A program made the translations under genes and the position numbers. From Anaerolinea sp. (GTDB taxonomy: Bacteria > Chloroflexota > Anaerolineae > SpSt-313): a stretch of 36,116 bases of DNA. The stretch is from NCBI GenBank assembly GCA_020725765.1, contig DYEI01000505.1, positions 1 through 36,116 of the forward strand, given 5' to 3'. Shown here one piece after another: positions 23,735-32,439 of the stretch. The notes beneath the pieces are model-generated. The model saw nothing but the letters and a program-made list of their open reading frames with translations. It had not been told where the DNA came from and did not search any database. The number at the start of each line of letters is the position of its first letter. Position 1 is the stretch's first letter.

Positions 23735-25423
23735 TTACTTTTCGTCGCCTGCTTCGGGCTCGGCGCGCTGCACGCTCTGAACCCGCGCGCCAAGGTCCTC
23801 TACGGCGTACCTCACGACCGGGTCCTCGCGCACGGCCTCGTCAACGGCAGGGCCGCGGGCGCCCCGAGGCGGCCGTCGCCCGGCGACGATACACTCCACC
23901 TGGCAGGGCACGCCGAGGAAGTCCTGGAGCACCTGCTCCAGGATGCGCCTGTTCTTCTCCTCCATGACGCGCTCCTGATGGAAGGCGGCCTCCATCTCGA
24001 AAACCACCTTCCCGCCGACGAGCTCGCATGGCCGCCCGGACCGCATGAGCGCTTCCAGCACCTTGCTGGTGCCACGGAGCCGCTGCAGTATCTCCGGCCA
24101 TTGCCGCGTGAGCCGGGCGAGCGTCAGCTCACTACCCGGCTCGGCCGCGGATCCGGCGGGCGCCGCCACGGTCGGCTCCGGGGCGGCGCCACGAGTTGGC
24201 GGCTCTGCATGCCTCGAAGCCCCCGGGGCTGCAACTGACCGCCCGCCCTCCGGGGCCGCGGCGCGGCGGGTACTGACTGGCGCCGCCGTCTCGGGCTTTG
24301 GCGCCGGGATCGCCGGCTGCCGGGCCTCCTCCTGCGGGTTCCCGGCGAGCACCGCCTGCACAAAGGCCAACTCGAGGGGCATCTGGGAGCGCACTTCGCC
24401 CCGGGCTGCCCCTTCGCTCTGGCTGAAGATGCGCAGGGCGTCGACGAGGCGCGGCAGGGTCAGCCGCGCGAGCTGCTCGCGCATGCGCCCCGCGGCCTCG
24501 GCGGTGATGTTGGCCAGCCTGTCATCCCCTCCCGCCTGCAGGAGCAGCAAACCCCGCAGGTACTCGACCAGCTCTAGCTGAAGCTGTCGGGCGTCGGCGC
24601 CTGCGTCCACGAGACGGTTGATCTCACGGAGCCCGGCGGCGAGGTCGCCGTCGAGCCAAGCGTCGACGAGGTCTGCCACCGCAGTCAGCGACACACCGCC
24701 CAGGAGCTCCTGTACGCGCTGCAGGGTGATCTCGCCCTCACCGGCGGCTACAAGCTGGTCGAGCAGACTCTCGGCATCTCGAAAGCTCCCACCCGCACGC
24801 CGGGCAATGGCTTCGATAGCTGCCGGCTCGATGGCGATCTGCTCCGCCTGGCAGATGTGCTCGAGCTTGCGCCGCAGATCGGCGAGCGGGATGCGGCGAA
24901 AGTCGAAACGCTGGCAGCGGGAGAGGATCGTGGGAGGGATGCGCTGCGGCTCGGTCGTCGCAAGCACAAAGATGACGTGCGGCGGCGGCTCCTCGAGCGT
25001 CTTGAGCAGGGCGTTGAAGGCCTCGTTGGTCAGCATGTGCACTTCGTCGATGACATAGACCTTGTACCGCCCTTCATTGGGCGAGAAGGCGACCTTGTCC
25101 CGCAGCTCGCGTATCTCGTCGATGCCGCGATTCGAGGCAGCATCGATCTCAATCAGGTCCAGGTCCCGCCCGGCGTTGATGGCCTCACAGCGCAGGCAGC
25201 GGTTGCAGGGCCGCTCTGCTGGCTCGGCAAGACAGTTGACCGCCTTGGCCAGGATGCGCGCGGTCGACGTCTTGCCCGTCCCCCGCGGACCGCAGAAGAG
25301 ATACGCGTGTCCAATGCGCCCGGCGCGCAGCGCGTTCTGTAGCGTCCGCGTCACATGCTCCTGCGCGAGGACCTCGTCAAAAGTCTGCGAGCGCCATCTG
25401 CGGTACAAGACCTGACCATTCAT
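23735..25423 (-). CDS. dnaX: DNA polymerase III subunit gamma/tau
   Basis: 562 aa. It is the clamp-loader ATPase. Walker A is CGPRGTGKTSTARILA (45-52 core). The zinc module has C64, C73, C76 and C79. VYVIDEVHMLTNEAFNALLK contains Walker B, and TILSRCQRFDFRRI holds the arginine-finger SRC motif. Domain III follows, then an Ala/Pro-rich linker (about 375-440) and a tau-like C-terminal domain (SELTLARLTRQWPEIL onward). I see no A-rich slippery site for programmed gamma production. First gene of the dnaX-ybaB-recR unit, with its own promoter. Confidence 0.96.
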   Translation of the reverse strand: MNGQVLYRRWRSQTFDEVLAQEHVTRTLQNALRAGRIGHAYLFCGPRGTGKTSTARILAKAVNCLAEPAERPCNRCLRCEAINAGRDLDLIEIDAASNRGIDEIRELRDKVAFSPNEGRYKVYVIDEVHMLTNEAFNALLKTLEEPPPHVIFVLATTEPQRIPPTILSRCQRFDFRRIPLADLRRKLEHICQAEQIAIEPAAIEAIARRAGGSFRDAESLLDQLVAAGEGEITLQRVQELLGGVSLTAVADLVDAWLDGDLAAGLREINRLVDAGADARQLQLELVEYLRGLLLLQAGGDDRLANITAEAAGRMREQLARLTLPRLVDALRIFSQSEGAARGEVRSQMPLELAFVQAVLAGNPQEEARQPAIPAPKPETAAPVSTRRAAAPEGGRSVAAPGASRHAEPPTRGAAPEPTVAAPAGSAAEPGSELTLARLTRQWPEILQRLRGTSKVLEALMRSGRPCELVGGKVVFEMEAAFHQERVMEEKNRRILEQVLQDFLGVPCQVECIVAGRRPPRGARGPAVDEAVREDPVVRYAVEDLGARVQSVQRAEPEAGDEK

Positions 25424-25478
25424 GTCCCTGGTCCTTCACCCTGCCGGCCGGGCCCTTCCGGTCGAGCCCGCTGGACAT

Positions 25479-25507
25479 AGTGTAACACCGCAGAGGGCTC
25501 TTGGCAA
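25479..25507 (-). promoter_or_regulatory. Promoter for the dnaX operon
   Basis: Minus strand: -35 TTGCCA (25502-25507), 17-base spacer, -10 TACACT (25479-25484), about 55 bases before the dnaX start. Confidence 0.6.
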
Positions 25508-25540
25508 GTAAATGTGAACAAGCGGGTCGGCACGCGGAAA

Positions 25541-25570
25541 CTGGCAGGCCGGGCGAGGCCGGAGTATAAT
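25541..25570 (+). promoter_or_regulatory. Promoter for the iron-sulfur flavoprotein gene
   Basis: Plus strand: -35 CTGGCA (25541-25546), 18-base spacer, -10 TATAAT (25565-25570), about 67 bases before the ATG at 25638. It is divergent from, but does not overlap, the dnaX promoter. Confidence 0.6.
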
Positions 25571-25637
25571 ACCTTCCCGGCGCAGGCCGCCGTAGCGCCC
25601 ACGGCGTGTCTCTCGGTCACACGAAAGGAGCAGCACC

Positions 25638-26216
25638 ATGCTCGTGCTCGGTATCTCGGGTAGCCCCCGCCCCGAGGGCAACACCGCCCGTGCCGTGCAG
25701 CGCGCCCTCGAGGTGATCCGCGGCGAGGGGGTGGACACGGAATACATTTCGCTCGCCGGCAGGAACATCGGCTTCTGCACCGGGTGCTGGGGCTGCCGTG
25801 CCACCCACACCTGCGTCATCGACGACGACATGACCGAGATCTACGAGGCCATGCGCCGCTGCGATGGCCTGCTCCTCGGCTCGCCCGTGTACATGGGGAT
25901 GGTCACCGGGCAACTCAAGGCCATGATGGACCGCACGGTGCTCCTGCGCGTCGGAGGCGTCTTTGAGCTCAGCGGCAAGGTCGGCGCCGGGATCGCCTGC
26001 GGGGGCTTTCGCAACGGCGGGCAGGAGCTGGTGCTGCAGAACATCCACACCTACCTCCTGCAGCTCGACGTCCTCGTCATCGCCGACGGCCCACCCTTCA
26101 GCCACTCCGGTGCAGCCATCGCGGGCGTGATCGAGCAGGACGAGCTGGGCCTGCGCACTGTGGACAACCTCGCCCGGCGGCTCGCCGCAGCCGTCAAGCG
26201 CTGCCGGGGACGCTGA
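25638..26216 (+). CDS. Iron-sulfur flavoprotein of the NADPH-dependent FMN reductase family
   Basis: 192 aa. The N-terminal flavodoxin-like motif LVLGISGSPRPEGNTARAV binds the FMN phosphate. The compact cysteine motif C47-x2-C50-x2-C53-x5-C59 (FCTGCWGCRATHTC) is that of archaeal/bacterial iron-sulfur flavoproteins carrying a 4Fe-4S cluster. GSPVYMGMVTGQLKAMMDRT is also typical. In Methanosarcina, Isf has been linked to reduction of O2 and H2O2. The role here is inferred, and it fits the flavodiiron protein at 10080. A GAAAGGAG Shine-Dalgarno site precedes the ATG. Monocistronic between two minus-strand units. Confidence 0.92.
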   Translation: MLVLGISGSPRPEGNTARAVQRALEVIRGEGVDTEYISLAGRNIGFCTGCWGCRATHTCVIDDDMTEIYEAMRRCDGLLLGSPVYMGMVTGQLKAMMDRTVLLRVGGVFELSGKVGAGIACGGFRNGGQELVLQNIHTYLLQLDVLVIADGPPFSHSGAAIAGVIEQDELGLRTVDNLARRLAAAVKRCRGR

Positions 26217-26277
26217 GCGACGCGCGGGGGCCGGGGCCGGGCCTCGCCAGGTGCTGTATGTGGTGTCTCCCCGGCGA

Positions 26278-28533
26278 TCAGACCCGAGCAGGGGCCAGAG
26301 CCCTTCTTGTGCCTCTGACCATGCCCGCGAGCAACCAGCCGCCGAGGCCCAGCCAGGTGGCCGCGCTGAGGCCGAAGCCGATCCAAAAGGTCGCCGGCGA
26401 GAACCAGAGTTGCACGCGGTGCCTGCCCGCCGGAACGTAGACGGCCCGGAACAGGTAGTCGGCCACAAGGATCCGTGCTGGTTGCCCGTCCACACTGGCC
26501 CGCCAGCCGGGGTAGTATACCTCGCTGAGGAGGAGATAGCCGGGCGCTGGCGTCTCGACCTCGAGGGTCAGCCGGTTGGCACTGTACTCCGTGTAGCGGA
26601 CGCTCCGCGGCTCCGCCCCGGGCTGCCCGGTCGGCTGCGGCTCCTCCTGCAGAACGACGACGCGCGCCGGGTCAAAGCCCGGCGCGTGTATGGCCTCAAA
26701 AGCCTCACGCGCCCCAGAGACCTGCACCGCATCGTAGACGAGTTGCGCCATCGGATACGCGGCTGTGTTCAGGTAGACGTCCACCGCAGAGCCCCCAGTG
26801 TAGGCGGGCACGAGCCGCTCATCCCCCGGCGGACTCCCCTTGTCGGAGAGGACATACCTGACCCCCAGCAGGCTGTAGAGGGTGTCCCCACGCGCTGAGA
26901 TGCTCCAGCGATAGGTCTCGTATGCGGCCAGGCCCAGCGGATTGTGGATGCCCGAGATATCGTACAGGCCGTGCACCGCGGCAGCGTCCGGCTGCCAGAG
27001 ATGGGCGGCGCTCGAGTCGATGCGGTAGGGCCCGGCATCCCGACGCAGCCACTCCACCACTTCGGCGTGGCGGTACCCCTGCCAGGGGTCGCCGGTGTCG
27101 ATCTCGACCGTGGAGCCGCTGGCGATGAGGTCGAAGGCCACGAGCAGGACGGCCGCAGCGCCCAGCCACCGCGCGCGCGGCCAGCGCACAGCCGCCACAA
27201 GCCAGAGGAGGCCCGTGCCACAGCAGGCCGCAGCCAGCCACACTCCGCGCCGGACCGACTCCACCCGCTCCGCTGGCACCGCGATCACCTGCGGGAGCGC
27301 GAGGGTTACGGCCAGCGCCACAGTCAGGAGCACAAGAGCCGCCCCGCGCAGACGCCGACACGCCGCCAGCCGATCCAACCCACAGGAGCCCAGGGCAGCC
27401 AGGCCAAAGCTCGTGAGCACGATAGCGCGAGCAGGCGCGCGGAGGCTACGCAGGAGCGGCAACGCATGGGCCAGGCGGAAGACCGGCGTCCGGTCGCCGA
27501 GCGCCAGAGCAAGCCCGGCCAGCGCCAACATGGCGAAAAAGCCGGCCGGGAAACCCTCAGGCCCGCGCTCGCCCCGGCGACGCGGCAGGAGGGCAGCCAG
27601 CCCCAGAGCGAGAGGCAGGACTCCCAGGTACCCTACCTCTACCCTCTCCCATGATCCCCAGAAGGCGTGAGGGCCGCGCCCATAGAACCGCGGCACGATC
27701 AGGCCCACAAGCCCCCGCCAGGGAAGCGCGTACCGACTCGCCTCCTCGAGAGAGAGCCCTCTGCCGCGCAGGCTGTAGCCCTCGAGCTCGAAGGAAGGGA
27801 GGAGCGCGATGGCCGCACCTCCCAGCCCCGTGAGGACGATGAGCGCGGCGACAAGAACCAGCCGCGGCACCGCGCCCTCACTCCCCCGCAGGGCGCAGCC
27901 GATGCGGTACAGGACCAGAACCGTGAGGCCTATCCCCAGAAAGGCCAGCATCTGCCCATGCCCGGCCAGCGCCGCGATGGCCAACAGCGCGCCCGCACCG
28001 CCGGCATACCCGGCTGAGCGGCGAAGGAGGGCCCGGTCCGCAAGCAAGAGGATCCCCGGCAGATAGGCAATGGTGGCGTTCAGGTTCAGGTTGCCGATGT
28101 GGGTCACAAAGAGGTCGGAGAGCGCGAACGACAGACCGCCCAAGACAGAGGCCGCCGGGCTCAGCCGATGATCTCGCAGGAGCAGGTACATCAGGACTCC
28201 CGCCAGCACCATGTGCAGCACGACCAGCGCCTCCATCGCTTCGTAGCCCGGCTCGCCCCCAATCAGGAAGAGCAGGAGGTTCGGAGGATAGAAGAGGCCG
28301 GACTGGTTGTCGGCGGCGAAGGGCATCCCCCCGTACAGGGTGGGGTTCCACAGCGGCAGGACCCCCTGGCGCAGCGAGCGGGCGGCAAAGCGGTAGGTCG
28401 GCCAGAGGAAGGAGACCAGGTCGCCGCCTCCTCGAGGGATGAGGTATCGCCCCGAGAGGAGGGGCCAGAAGAAAGCCAGAATGAGGAGCACCAGCGCCGA
28501 CAGGGCCAGCGCATCCCGCTGATACCGTCTCAC
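26278..28533 (-). CDS. YfhO-family integral membrane protein
   Basis: 751 aa from the chosen start. Many hydrophobic segments are visible (ALALSALVLLILAFFWPLL, LVVLHMVLAGVLMYLLL, LVLVAALIVLTGLGGAAIAL and others), about a dozen in all. A conserved first-loop pattern reads GDLVSFLWPTYRFAARSLRQ then GVLPLWNP. The C-terminal outer domain ends LSEVYYPGWRASVDGQP, VPAGRHRVQLWFSP and a last helix, as in YfhO proteins, which in Bacillus and Listeria help glycosylate lipoteichoic acid. The substrate here is unknown. The frame opens at 28815, but that extension is Arg/Pro-rich and not protein-like. GTG at 28533 is the best start, although its Shine-Dalgarno site is poor. Confidence 0.85.
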   Translation of the reverse strand: MRRYQRDALALSALVLLILAFFWPLLSGRYLIPRGGGDLVSFLWPTYRFAARSLRQGVLPLWNPTLYGGMPFAADNQSGLFYPPNLLLFLIGGEPGYEAMEALVVLHMVLAGVLMYLLLRDHRLSPAASVLGGLSFALSDLFVTHIGNLNLNATIAYLPGILLLADRALLRRSAGYAGGAGALLAIAALAGHGQMLAFLGIGLTVLVLYRIGCALRGSEGAVPRLVLVAALIVLTGLGGAAIALLPSFELEGYSLRGRGLSLEEASRYALPWRGLVGLIVPRFYGRGPHAFWGSWERVEVGYLGVLPLALGLAALLPRRRGERGPEGFPAGFFAMLALAGLALALGDRTPVFRLAHALPLLRSLRAPARAIVLTSFGLAALGSCGLDRLAACRRLRGAALVLLTVALAVTLALPQVIAVPAERVESVRRGVWLAAACCGTGLLWLVAAVRWPRARWLGAAAVLLVAFDLIASGSTVEIDTGDPWQGYRHAEVVEWLRRDAGPYRIDSSAAHLWQPDAAAVHGLYDISGIHNPLGLAAYETYRWSISARGDTLYSLLGVRYVLSDKGSPPGDERLVPAYTGGSAVDVYLNTAAYPMAQLVYDAVQVSGAREAFEAIHAPGFDPARVVVLQEEPQPTGQPGAEPRSVRYTEYSANRLTLEVETPAPGYLLLSEVYYPGWRASVDGQPARILVADYLFRAVYVPAGRHRVQLWFSPATFWIGFGLSAATWLGLGGWLLAGMVRGTRRALAPARV

Positions 28534-28807
28534 GGCGCCACGGCCCCGTATGTTGACGATGCCCCGGCCGACGCCACCGGAGGCTCGCGCCGCGCCGGGG
28601 CCACCTGTACCGAGCCCGCTCGGGAGCGGGCATTGCGCCGGGCAGAGAGGGGTTTTCTGGTCATGGCGGGCATGATAGCATCGGGGGCAGAGGTCCGTCA
28701 AATGATGGAGAGAAGGCAAGTGTTCAGATTCGTGCCGTCGTCCCCTCCGCCCCTGAGGTCTTGAAGGCAGGCTCTCGCGCGGCCCCGCTCTCCGGGTGGA
28801 CCGCATG

Positions 28808-28823
28808 TGGCACACTTGTTGCT
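28808..28823 (+). promoter_or_regulatory. Sigma-54-type promoter candidate
   Basis: TGGCACACTTGTTGCT matches the sigma-54 consensus TGGCAC-N5-TTGCT, with GG at 28809-28810 and GC at 28821-28822, exactly 10 bases apart. The start point would be near 28834, about 30 bases before the ATG at 28864. I did not find a sigma-54 activator gene in the window. The rest of the gene-free stretch 28534-28807 shows nothing definite. Confidence 0.5.
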
Positions 28824-28863
28824 ACTTCTGCTGGTGACACTACTAGCCGAAAGGAGCGCACTG

Positions 28864-29337
28864 ATGAGCGATTATCAGCCGGGCATCCGCGTTCCGGCAG
28901 GCGAGCCCGAGCCCGGGCGGGCTACCGAGCGCTGGGAAGAGGCTCGCACCACAGTCGCGGAGCGTCTCAGGCGGGCCGAAGAGACCACGCGCGGCGCGCG
29001 GCAGCAGCTGCGCCGCGGCGCCGAGCGCCTCCGCATCCTCACCGCCACCGGCCTGGCACGGGCCGCGGACACCCTGCGCGGCAGCTCGACCGGAACCGAA
29101 TCTACCGCACGGCGCTTCGCCGACAGTCTCGAGCAAGGGGCCGCCTACCTTCGCCGTACCGACCTCGAGGGCATGCAGCGCGACCTCGTCGGCCTCGTCA
29201 GGCAGTACCCCGTGCAGGCGCTCGGTGCAGCCTTTGTGACCGGGCTCTTGCTCGGCCGCAGGTTGCAGCTGGGGGGATTGGCCAGGTCCCGGTCCGGCGG
29301 TCGCTCAACCGGCATCGAGGACCCTCTGGATATGTAG
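28864..29337 (+). CDS. Membrane-anchored stress-type protein, DUF883/ElaB-like
   Basis: 157 aa. A long charged helix (about 21-75, RWEEARTTVAERLRRAEETT, RQQLRRGAERLRIL) is followed by a C-terminal Gly-zipper membrane segment (YPVQALGAAFVTGLLLGRRL, 115-134) and a short tail. This is the layout of YqjD/ElaB/DUF883 proteins, which anchor ribosomes or other partners at the inner membrane in stationary phase. Family match is by architecture. The ATG at 28864 (MSDYQPG) has AAAGGAG seven bases upstream and is preferred over 28807. It is followed by a possible terminator, then the BON gene. Confidence 0.7.
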   Translation: MSDYQPGIRVPAGEPEPGRATERWEEARTTVAERLRRAEETTRGARQQLRRGAERLRILTATGLARAADTLRGSSTGTESTARRFADSLEQGAAYLRRTDLEGMQRDLVGLVRQYPVQALGAAFVTGLLLGRRLQLGGLARSRSGGRSTGIEDPLDM

Positions 29338-29396
29338 CCGGGCATACACTGGCCAGTCAGCGGGGTCGGCGCAACATCCCAACCTGGGCACGAGGT

Positions 29397-29420
29397 GGCC
29401 GGGGAGCACTGTCCCCGGCC
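29397..29420 (+). terminator. Hairpin after the DUF883-like gene
   Basis: Perfect 9-bp stem GGCCGGGGA / TCCCCGGCC with a 6-base loop, followed by GCTGCTCTTTGT, a weak U-rich tail. It may attenuate rather than stop transcription into the BON-domain gene. Confidence 0.4.
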
Positions 29421-29521
29421 GCTGCTCTTTGTCGGCGAATGGCACGAAACTTGCTCCGTCGCCAACGGTAGGGCGTCCATAGTGCAGGAAGGCCGGCCGT
29501 TCCGGGTCAGGGGGACTGGCT

Positions 29522-30130
29522 ATGCGCGACTATGAGGTCGAAGAGTACGAGCAGTGGGAGGAAGGTTACCTCGAAGGCGATGACGGGAGCATGGAGGAGA
29601 CCTATCTGTACGACCCCGACGAGGGGTTCACCGACGAGGACCTGCTCTTCGCCGAGAACGCCTTCTCCCCCCACATGATCGGCCGCCCCGCACCGCAGGA
29701 TGGGCTCGAAGAGCCGGACGTGCCTCCAGAAGACGTCGAGAGCGACGAGCCGACCACCGATCCCTATGCAGCCATCGACGAGGGAAGGATTTACTATCCG
29801 CCCGAAGATCCACCAATCCTCCCCTCGGAGCGACTGCGGGATGCCGACATCGCTATCGGCTTTGCCTCCTCAGCCGACGATGCTCCACTCGAGGTCGAGG
29901 ACGTCCCCGAGCGGTTCGACAGCTCTGACTATGACATCGCCGAGCGCGTTGCCGAGGCGCTGCGCCTGCACTCTGCCACCTCCGACCTCGACATCAGAGT
30001 TCAGGTGCAGGATGGCGTCGTCACGCTGCGCGGGCACGTGAACACCCTGCAGGACGTGGCCGCCGTCGAGGACATTGCCTCCGAGGTCGAGGGTGTGGTC
30101 GAGGTGCGGGAGCAACTGACGCTCGACTGA
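29522..30130 (+). CDS. BON-domain protein with acidic N-terminal region
   Basis: 202 aa. The first 120 residues are strongly acidic and probably disordered (EVEEYEQWEEGYLEGDDGS). The C-terminal 68 residues form one BON domain: DIAERVAEALRLHSATSD, then LDIRVQVQDGVVTLRGHVNT and a DVAAVEDIASEVEGVVEVRE helix-strand. BON domains bind phospholipids or occur in osmotic-stress proteins such as OsmY. No signal peptide is visible, so it is probably cytoplasmic or membrane-associated. It is 33 bp upstream of the NYN-type RNase. Confidence 0.88.
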   Translation: MRDYEVEEYEQWEEGYLEGDDGSMEETYLYDPDEGFTDEDLLFAENAFSPHMIGRPAPQDGLEEPDVPPEDVESDEPTTDPYAAIDEGRIYYPPEDPPILPSERLRDADIAIGFASSADDAPLEVEDVPERFDSSDYDIAERVAEALRLHSATSDLDIRVQVQDGVVTLRGHVNTLQDVAAVEDIASEVEGVVEVREQLTLD

Positions 30131-30163
30131 CGCTGGCGAGCACCCCAATGGGGAGGGTCCGAG

Positions 30164-30607
30164 ATGGCACCACGGGGGACGATCGTGGTCGACGGGTCCA
30201 ACGTGGCGTGCGAGGAGCAGACACACGACGGCAAGCCCCGCATCGAGAACATCGAGTTGGCGCTCGAGACCCTGCGCAAGCAGTACGAGCACGTCATTGT
30301 GATCGTGGACGCCGCGCTGCACCACAATATTGACAGGCCTCGCGAGATGCGCCGGCTGCTGGACGATCAGATCATCCGGCAGGCGCCGGCGGAGACGCCC
30401 GCCGACTATTTCATCTTGGAGATGGCGGATGCTCTGGGCGCCGACGTGCTCTCCAATGACCGGTTCAGGCAGTACCATCGGCGATGGCCATGGATCGAGC
30501 ACCGGCGCATACCCTTCATGATCATCGATGGCCGGCTCATCATCTACCGTCCGGCCCAGGTTGAGAGCCGGCTATCGCAGAAGGAGGGCAGGAAAGCCCA
30601 CTCCTGA
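30164..30607 (+). CDS. Zc3h12a/NYN-type ribonuclease domain protein
   Basis: 147 aa, a single NYN/PIN-like domain. The pattern IVVDGSNVACEEQ (D10, N13), ADYFILEMADALGADVLSND (D81, D94) and SNDRFRQY (D99) matches the Regnase-1/Zc3h12a RNase group, whose acidic residues bind Mg2+. It could cleave structured RNA; targets are unknown. No zinc finger is present. Lies in a plus-strand run with the BON gene, suggesting a stress-response RNA decay function (inference). Confidence 0.8.
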   Translation: MAPRGTIVVDGSNVACEEQTHDGKPRIENIELALETLRKQYEHVIVIVDAALHHNIDRPREMRRLLDDQIIRQAPAETPADYFILEMADALGADVLSNDRFRQYHRRWPWIEHRRIPFMIIDGRLIIYRPAQVESRLSQKEGRKAHS

Positions 30608-30711
30608 CGAGAGACACGGTCGCTTGCGTGCCGCGCTGAAGGTAGCGGGCTCTGCCCTCTCAATGGCCCGGTGCCCTGCAAAGGGCATGCCGCCGGAAGG
30701 GGGTTGGAAAC

Positions 30712-31113
30712 GTGGCGTGGCACGTCTACGACATCGAGTTCGACGGGTTTGAGCGGCTCACAGGCGGCAACTATCACGTCGCCCGCTTTACTGTTGTCAA
30801 GGATGGCGGGGTGCGCACCTGGCAGGTGCGGGTGAGGGTCAAGCCATCCCTCCGCCAGGCCCTTGGCGACCGGGTGAGCCAGTATGATGACCGCGACCTC
30901 GCCGGAGGTCTGGGGGCTCAGACTATCCTCAAGCTCCTGGAGAGCGGGCTGGAGGTCTTTGAGCAGGATATCATCCTCGACGCCAGCCACTACCCGGGCC
31001 GTCCTGGAGAGCCGGCCGTCTTTCCCGACTACCGGCATCTGACCGTCCGGGTGGAGACGACTCCGGAGGGTGAGGTCGTGCCGCCCCTTGCCGTCTCCAC
31101 TGCCCCGCGGTGA
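30712..31113 (+). CDS. Unknown small protein
   Basis: 133 aa from a GTG start (MAWHVYDIEFDGFERLTGGN). Alternating beta-type segments (YHVARFTVVKDGG, TWQVRVRVKP) and an amphipathic helix (GAQTILKLLESGLEVFEQDI) suggest an alpha/beta fold. I recognise no family. There is no membrane segment or cysteines. It lies between the RNase gene and the M50 protease gene in the same direction. Its stop codon precedes the M50 start by 110 bp. Confidence 0.75.
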   Translation: MAWHVYDIEFDGFERLTGGNYHVARFTVVKDGGVRTWQVRVRVKPSLRQALGDRVSQYDDRDLAGGLGAQTILKLLESGLEVFEQDIILDASHYPGRPGEPAVFPDYRHLTVRVETTPEGEVVPPLAVSTAPR

Positions 31114-31223
31114 CGGCTTGGAGGGTCGGGCATGACCCGGTGCGGGCCAGCGCCGCGGGGGCGTTCCGGATGCCTGCCGCCTGGCCGTTTCCGGGAGCGA
31201 TACCCTTGCGAGAGGAGATTGAT

Positions 31224-32372
31224 TTGCGCGGGTTCAGCATTGGCCGCATAGCGGGTATTCGGATCCGAATCGACTGGAGCTGGCTCATCATCTTCCTGCT
31301 GGTCGCCTGGACGCTGGCGGTGGGCTACTTTCCGGCCCTCTTTCCCACCTTTTCCACGGCCGTGAACTGGGTGCTGGGGATCGTGTCCAGCTTTTTGCTC
31401 TTCGCCTCGGTGCTCGCCCATGAGCTGGCGCACTCCTTCGTCGCCCGGAGCCAGGGCCTGCCGGTGGAGAGCATCACCCTGTTCATTTTTGGTGGCGTGT
31501 CGGAGATCGAGGAGGAACCGCGTACCGCCGGCGACGAGTTCCGCATGGCCTTCGTGGGGCCGCTGACCAGCCTGGGCCTCGCGGGCATCTTCTGGCTGAT
31601 CTTTCTGGCCACCGGCCCCAACGCGAGCCCCCTGGCCGCCGTGGTGCAGTACCTGGCGGTCATCAACCTCGCCCTCGGCCTCTTCAACCTCGTGCCAGGG
31701 TTTCCGCTGGACGGCGGGAGGGTGCTGCGGGCCATCCTGTGGGCAATCACCGACAACCTCCGCCGGGCGACGCGCATCGCCTCCTACGTCGGGCAGGGCT
31801 TTGCCTTCTTCCTGATCTTTGTGGGCGTGGCCCTGATCTTTGGCGGAGCCTTTATCAGCGGCATCTGGCTCGCGTTCATCGGGTGGTTCCTGAACAACGC
31901 GGCCAGTGCGAGCTACCGGGAGCTGGTGGTGCGCCAGTCTCTGGAGGGGGTGCCGGTGCGCCGGCTGATGGCTACCGATGTCGATCGCGTGCCGCCGTCG
32001 CTCACCGTCCAGCAGGTGATCGACCAGTACATCCTCTCGGGCCGCCAACACGCCTACCCCGTTCAGACCGACGGCGAGCTGGTCGGCCTGATCTGCCTGC
32101 ACGACGTGCGCAGCGTGCCCGAGGACGCGCGCACGACGACGACGGTAGCCGAGGCGATGACCCCCTACGACCGTCTGGTCACGAGCACGCCCGATGAGGA
32201 CCTGGCTTCCGCCGTCGACAAGCTGGGGCGCGGCGGCTATGAGCAACTCCCCGTGCTCGACGCGCCCCATCACCTCGCCGGCCTTCTGCGGCGGCGGGAC
32301 GTGATCAACTACCTCCAGGTGCAATCCGATCTTGAGGGGACCGGGAGCCGCGGCGGCGAGGGCGAACAGTAG
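31224..32372 (+). CDS. M50 site-2-type metalloprotease with two CBS domains
   Basis: 382 aa. The membrane protease core has zinc motif HELAH (66-70, in LAHELAHSFVARSQGL) and the second motif NLVPGFPLDGGR (D163), with about six membrane segments. FGGVSEIEEEP is typical of the CBS-fused group III S2P. Two CBS domains follow (about 248-300 and 308-362), likely ligand-sensing regulators. The frame extends to an upstream start at 31110, but TTG at 31224 (MRGFSIGRIAGIRIRIDWSW) has AGAGGAG 6 bases upstream and matches the family N-terminus. It lies 67 bp before ftsH; regulated intramembrane proteolysis of an anti-sigma or other membrane protein is possible. Confidence 0.92.
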   Translation: MRGFSIGRIAGIRIRIDWSWLIIFLLVAWTLAVGYFPALFPTFSTAVNWVLGIVSSFLLFASVLAHELAHSFVARSQGLPVESITLFIFGGVSEIEEEPRTAGDEFRMAFVGPLTSLGLAGIFWLIFLATGPNASPLAAVVQYLAVINLALGLFNLVPGFPLDGGRVLRAILWAITDNLRRATRIASYVGQGFAFFLIFVGVALIFGGAFISGIWLAFIGWFLNNAASASYRELVVRQSLEGVPVRRLMATDVDRVPPSLTVQQVIDQYILSGRQHAYPVQTDGELVGLICLHDVRSVPEDARTTTTVAEAMTPYDRLVTSTPDEDLASAVDKLGRGGYEQLPVLDAPHHLAGLLRRRDVINYLQVQSDLEGTGSRGGEGEQ

Positions 32373-32439
32373 CTGGCGCTCGACTCCGCCCGGCCTGGGT
32401 ACGAGCCAGGATCAGGCAATCTCTTGGATTGGGAGAGCG

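Noticed and set aside
23735-24500. Programmed frameshift site for a short gamma form of DnaX
   Set aside because: No A-rich or other slippery heptamer was seen in the linker region.
25431-25475. Possible 4.5S/SRP RNA upstream of dnaX (CCGGAAGGG on the minus strand)
   Set aside because: The flanking sequence lacks the conserved GUCAGG and AGCAG elements of SRP domain IV and the pairing is poor, so the match is probably chance.
28530-28664. 44-aa minus-strand frame whose TGA overlaps the GTG of the YfhO-type gene
   Set aside because: The overlap would suit translational coupling, but there is no ribosome site and the peptide is Arg/Ala/Pro-rich without character.
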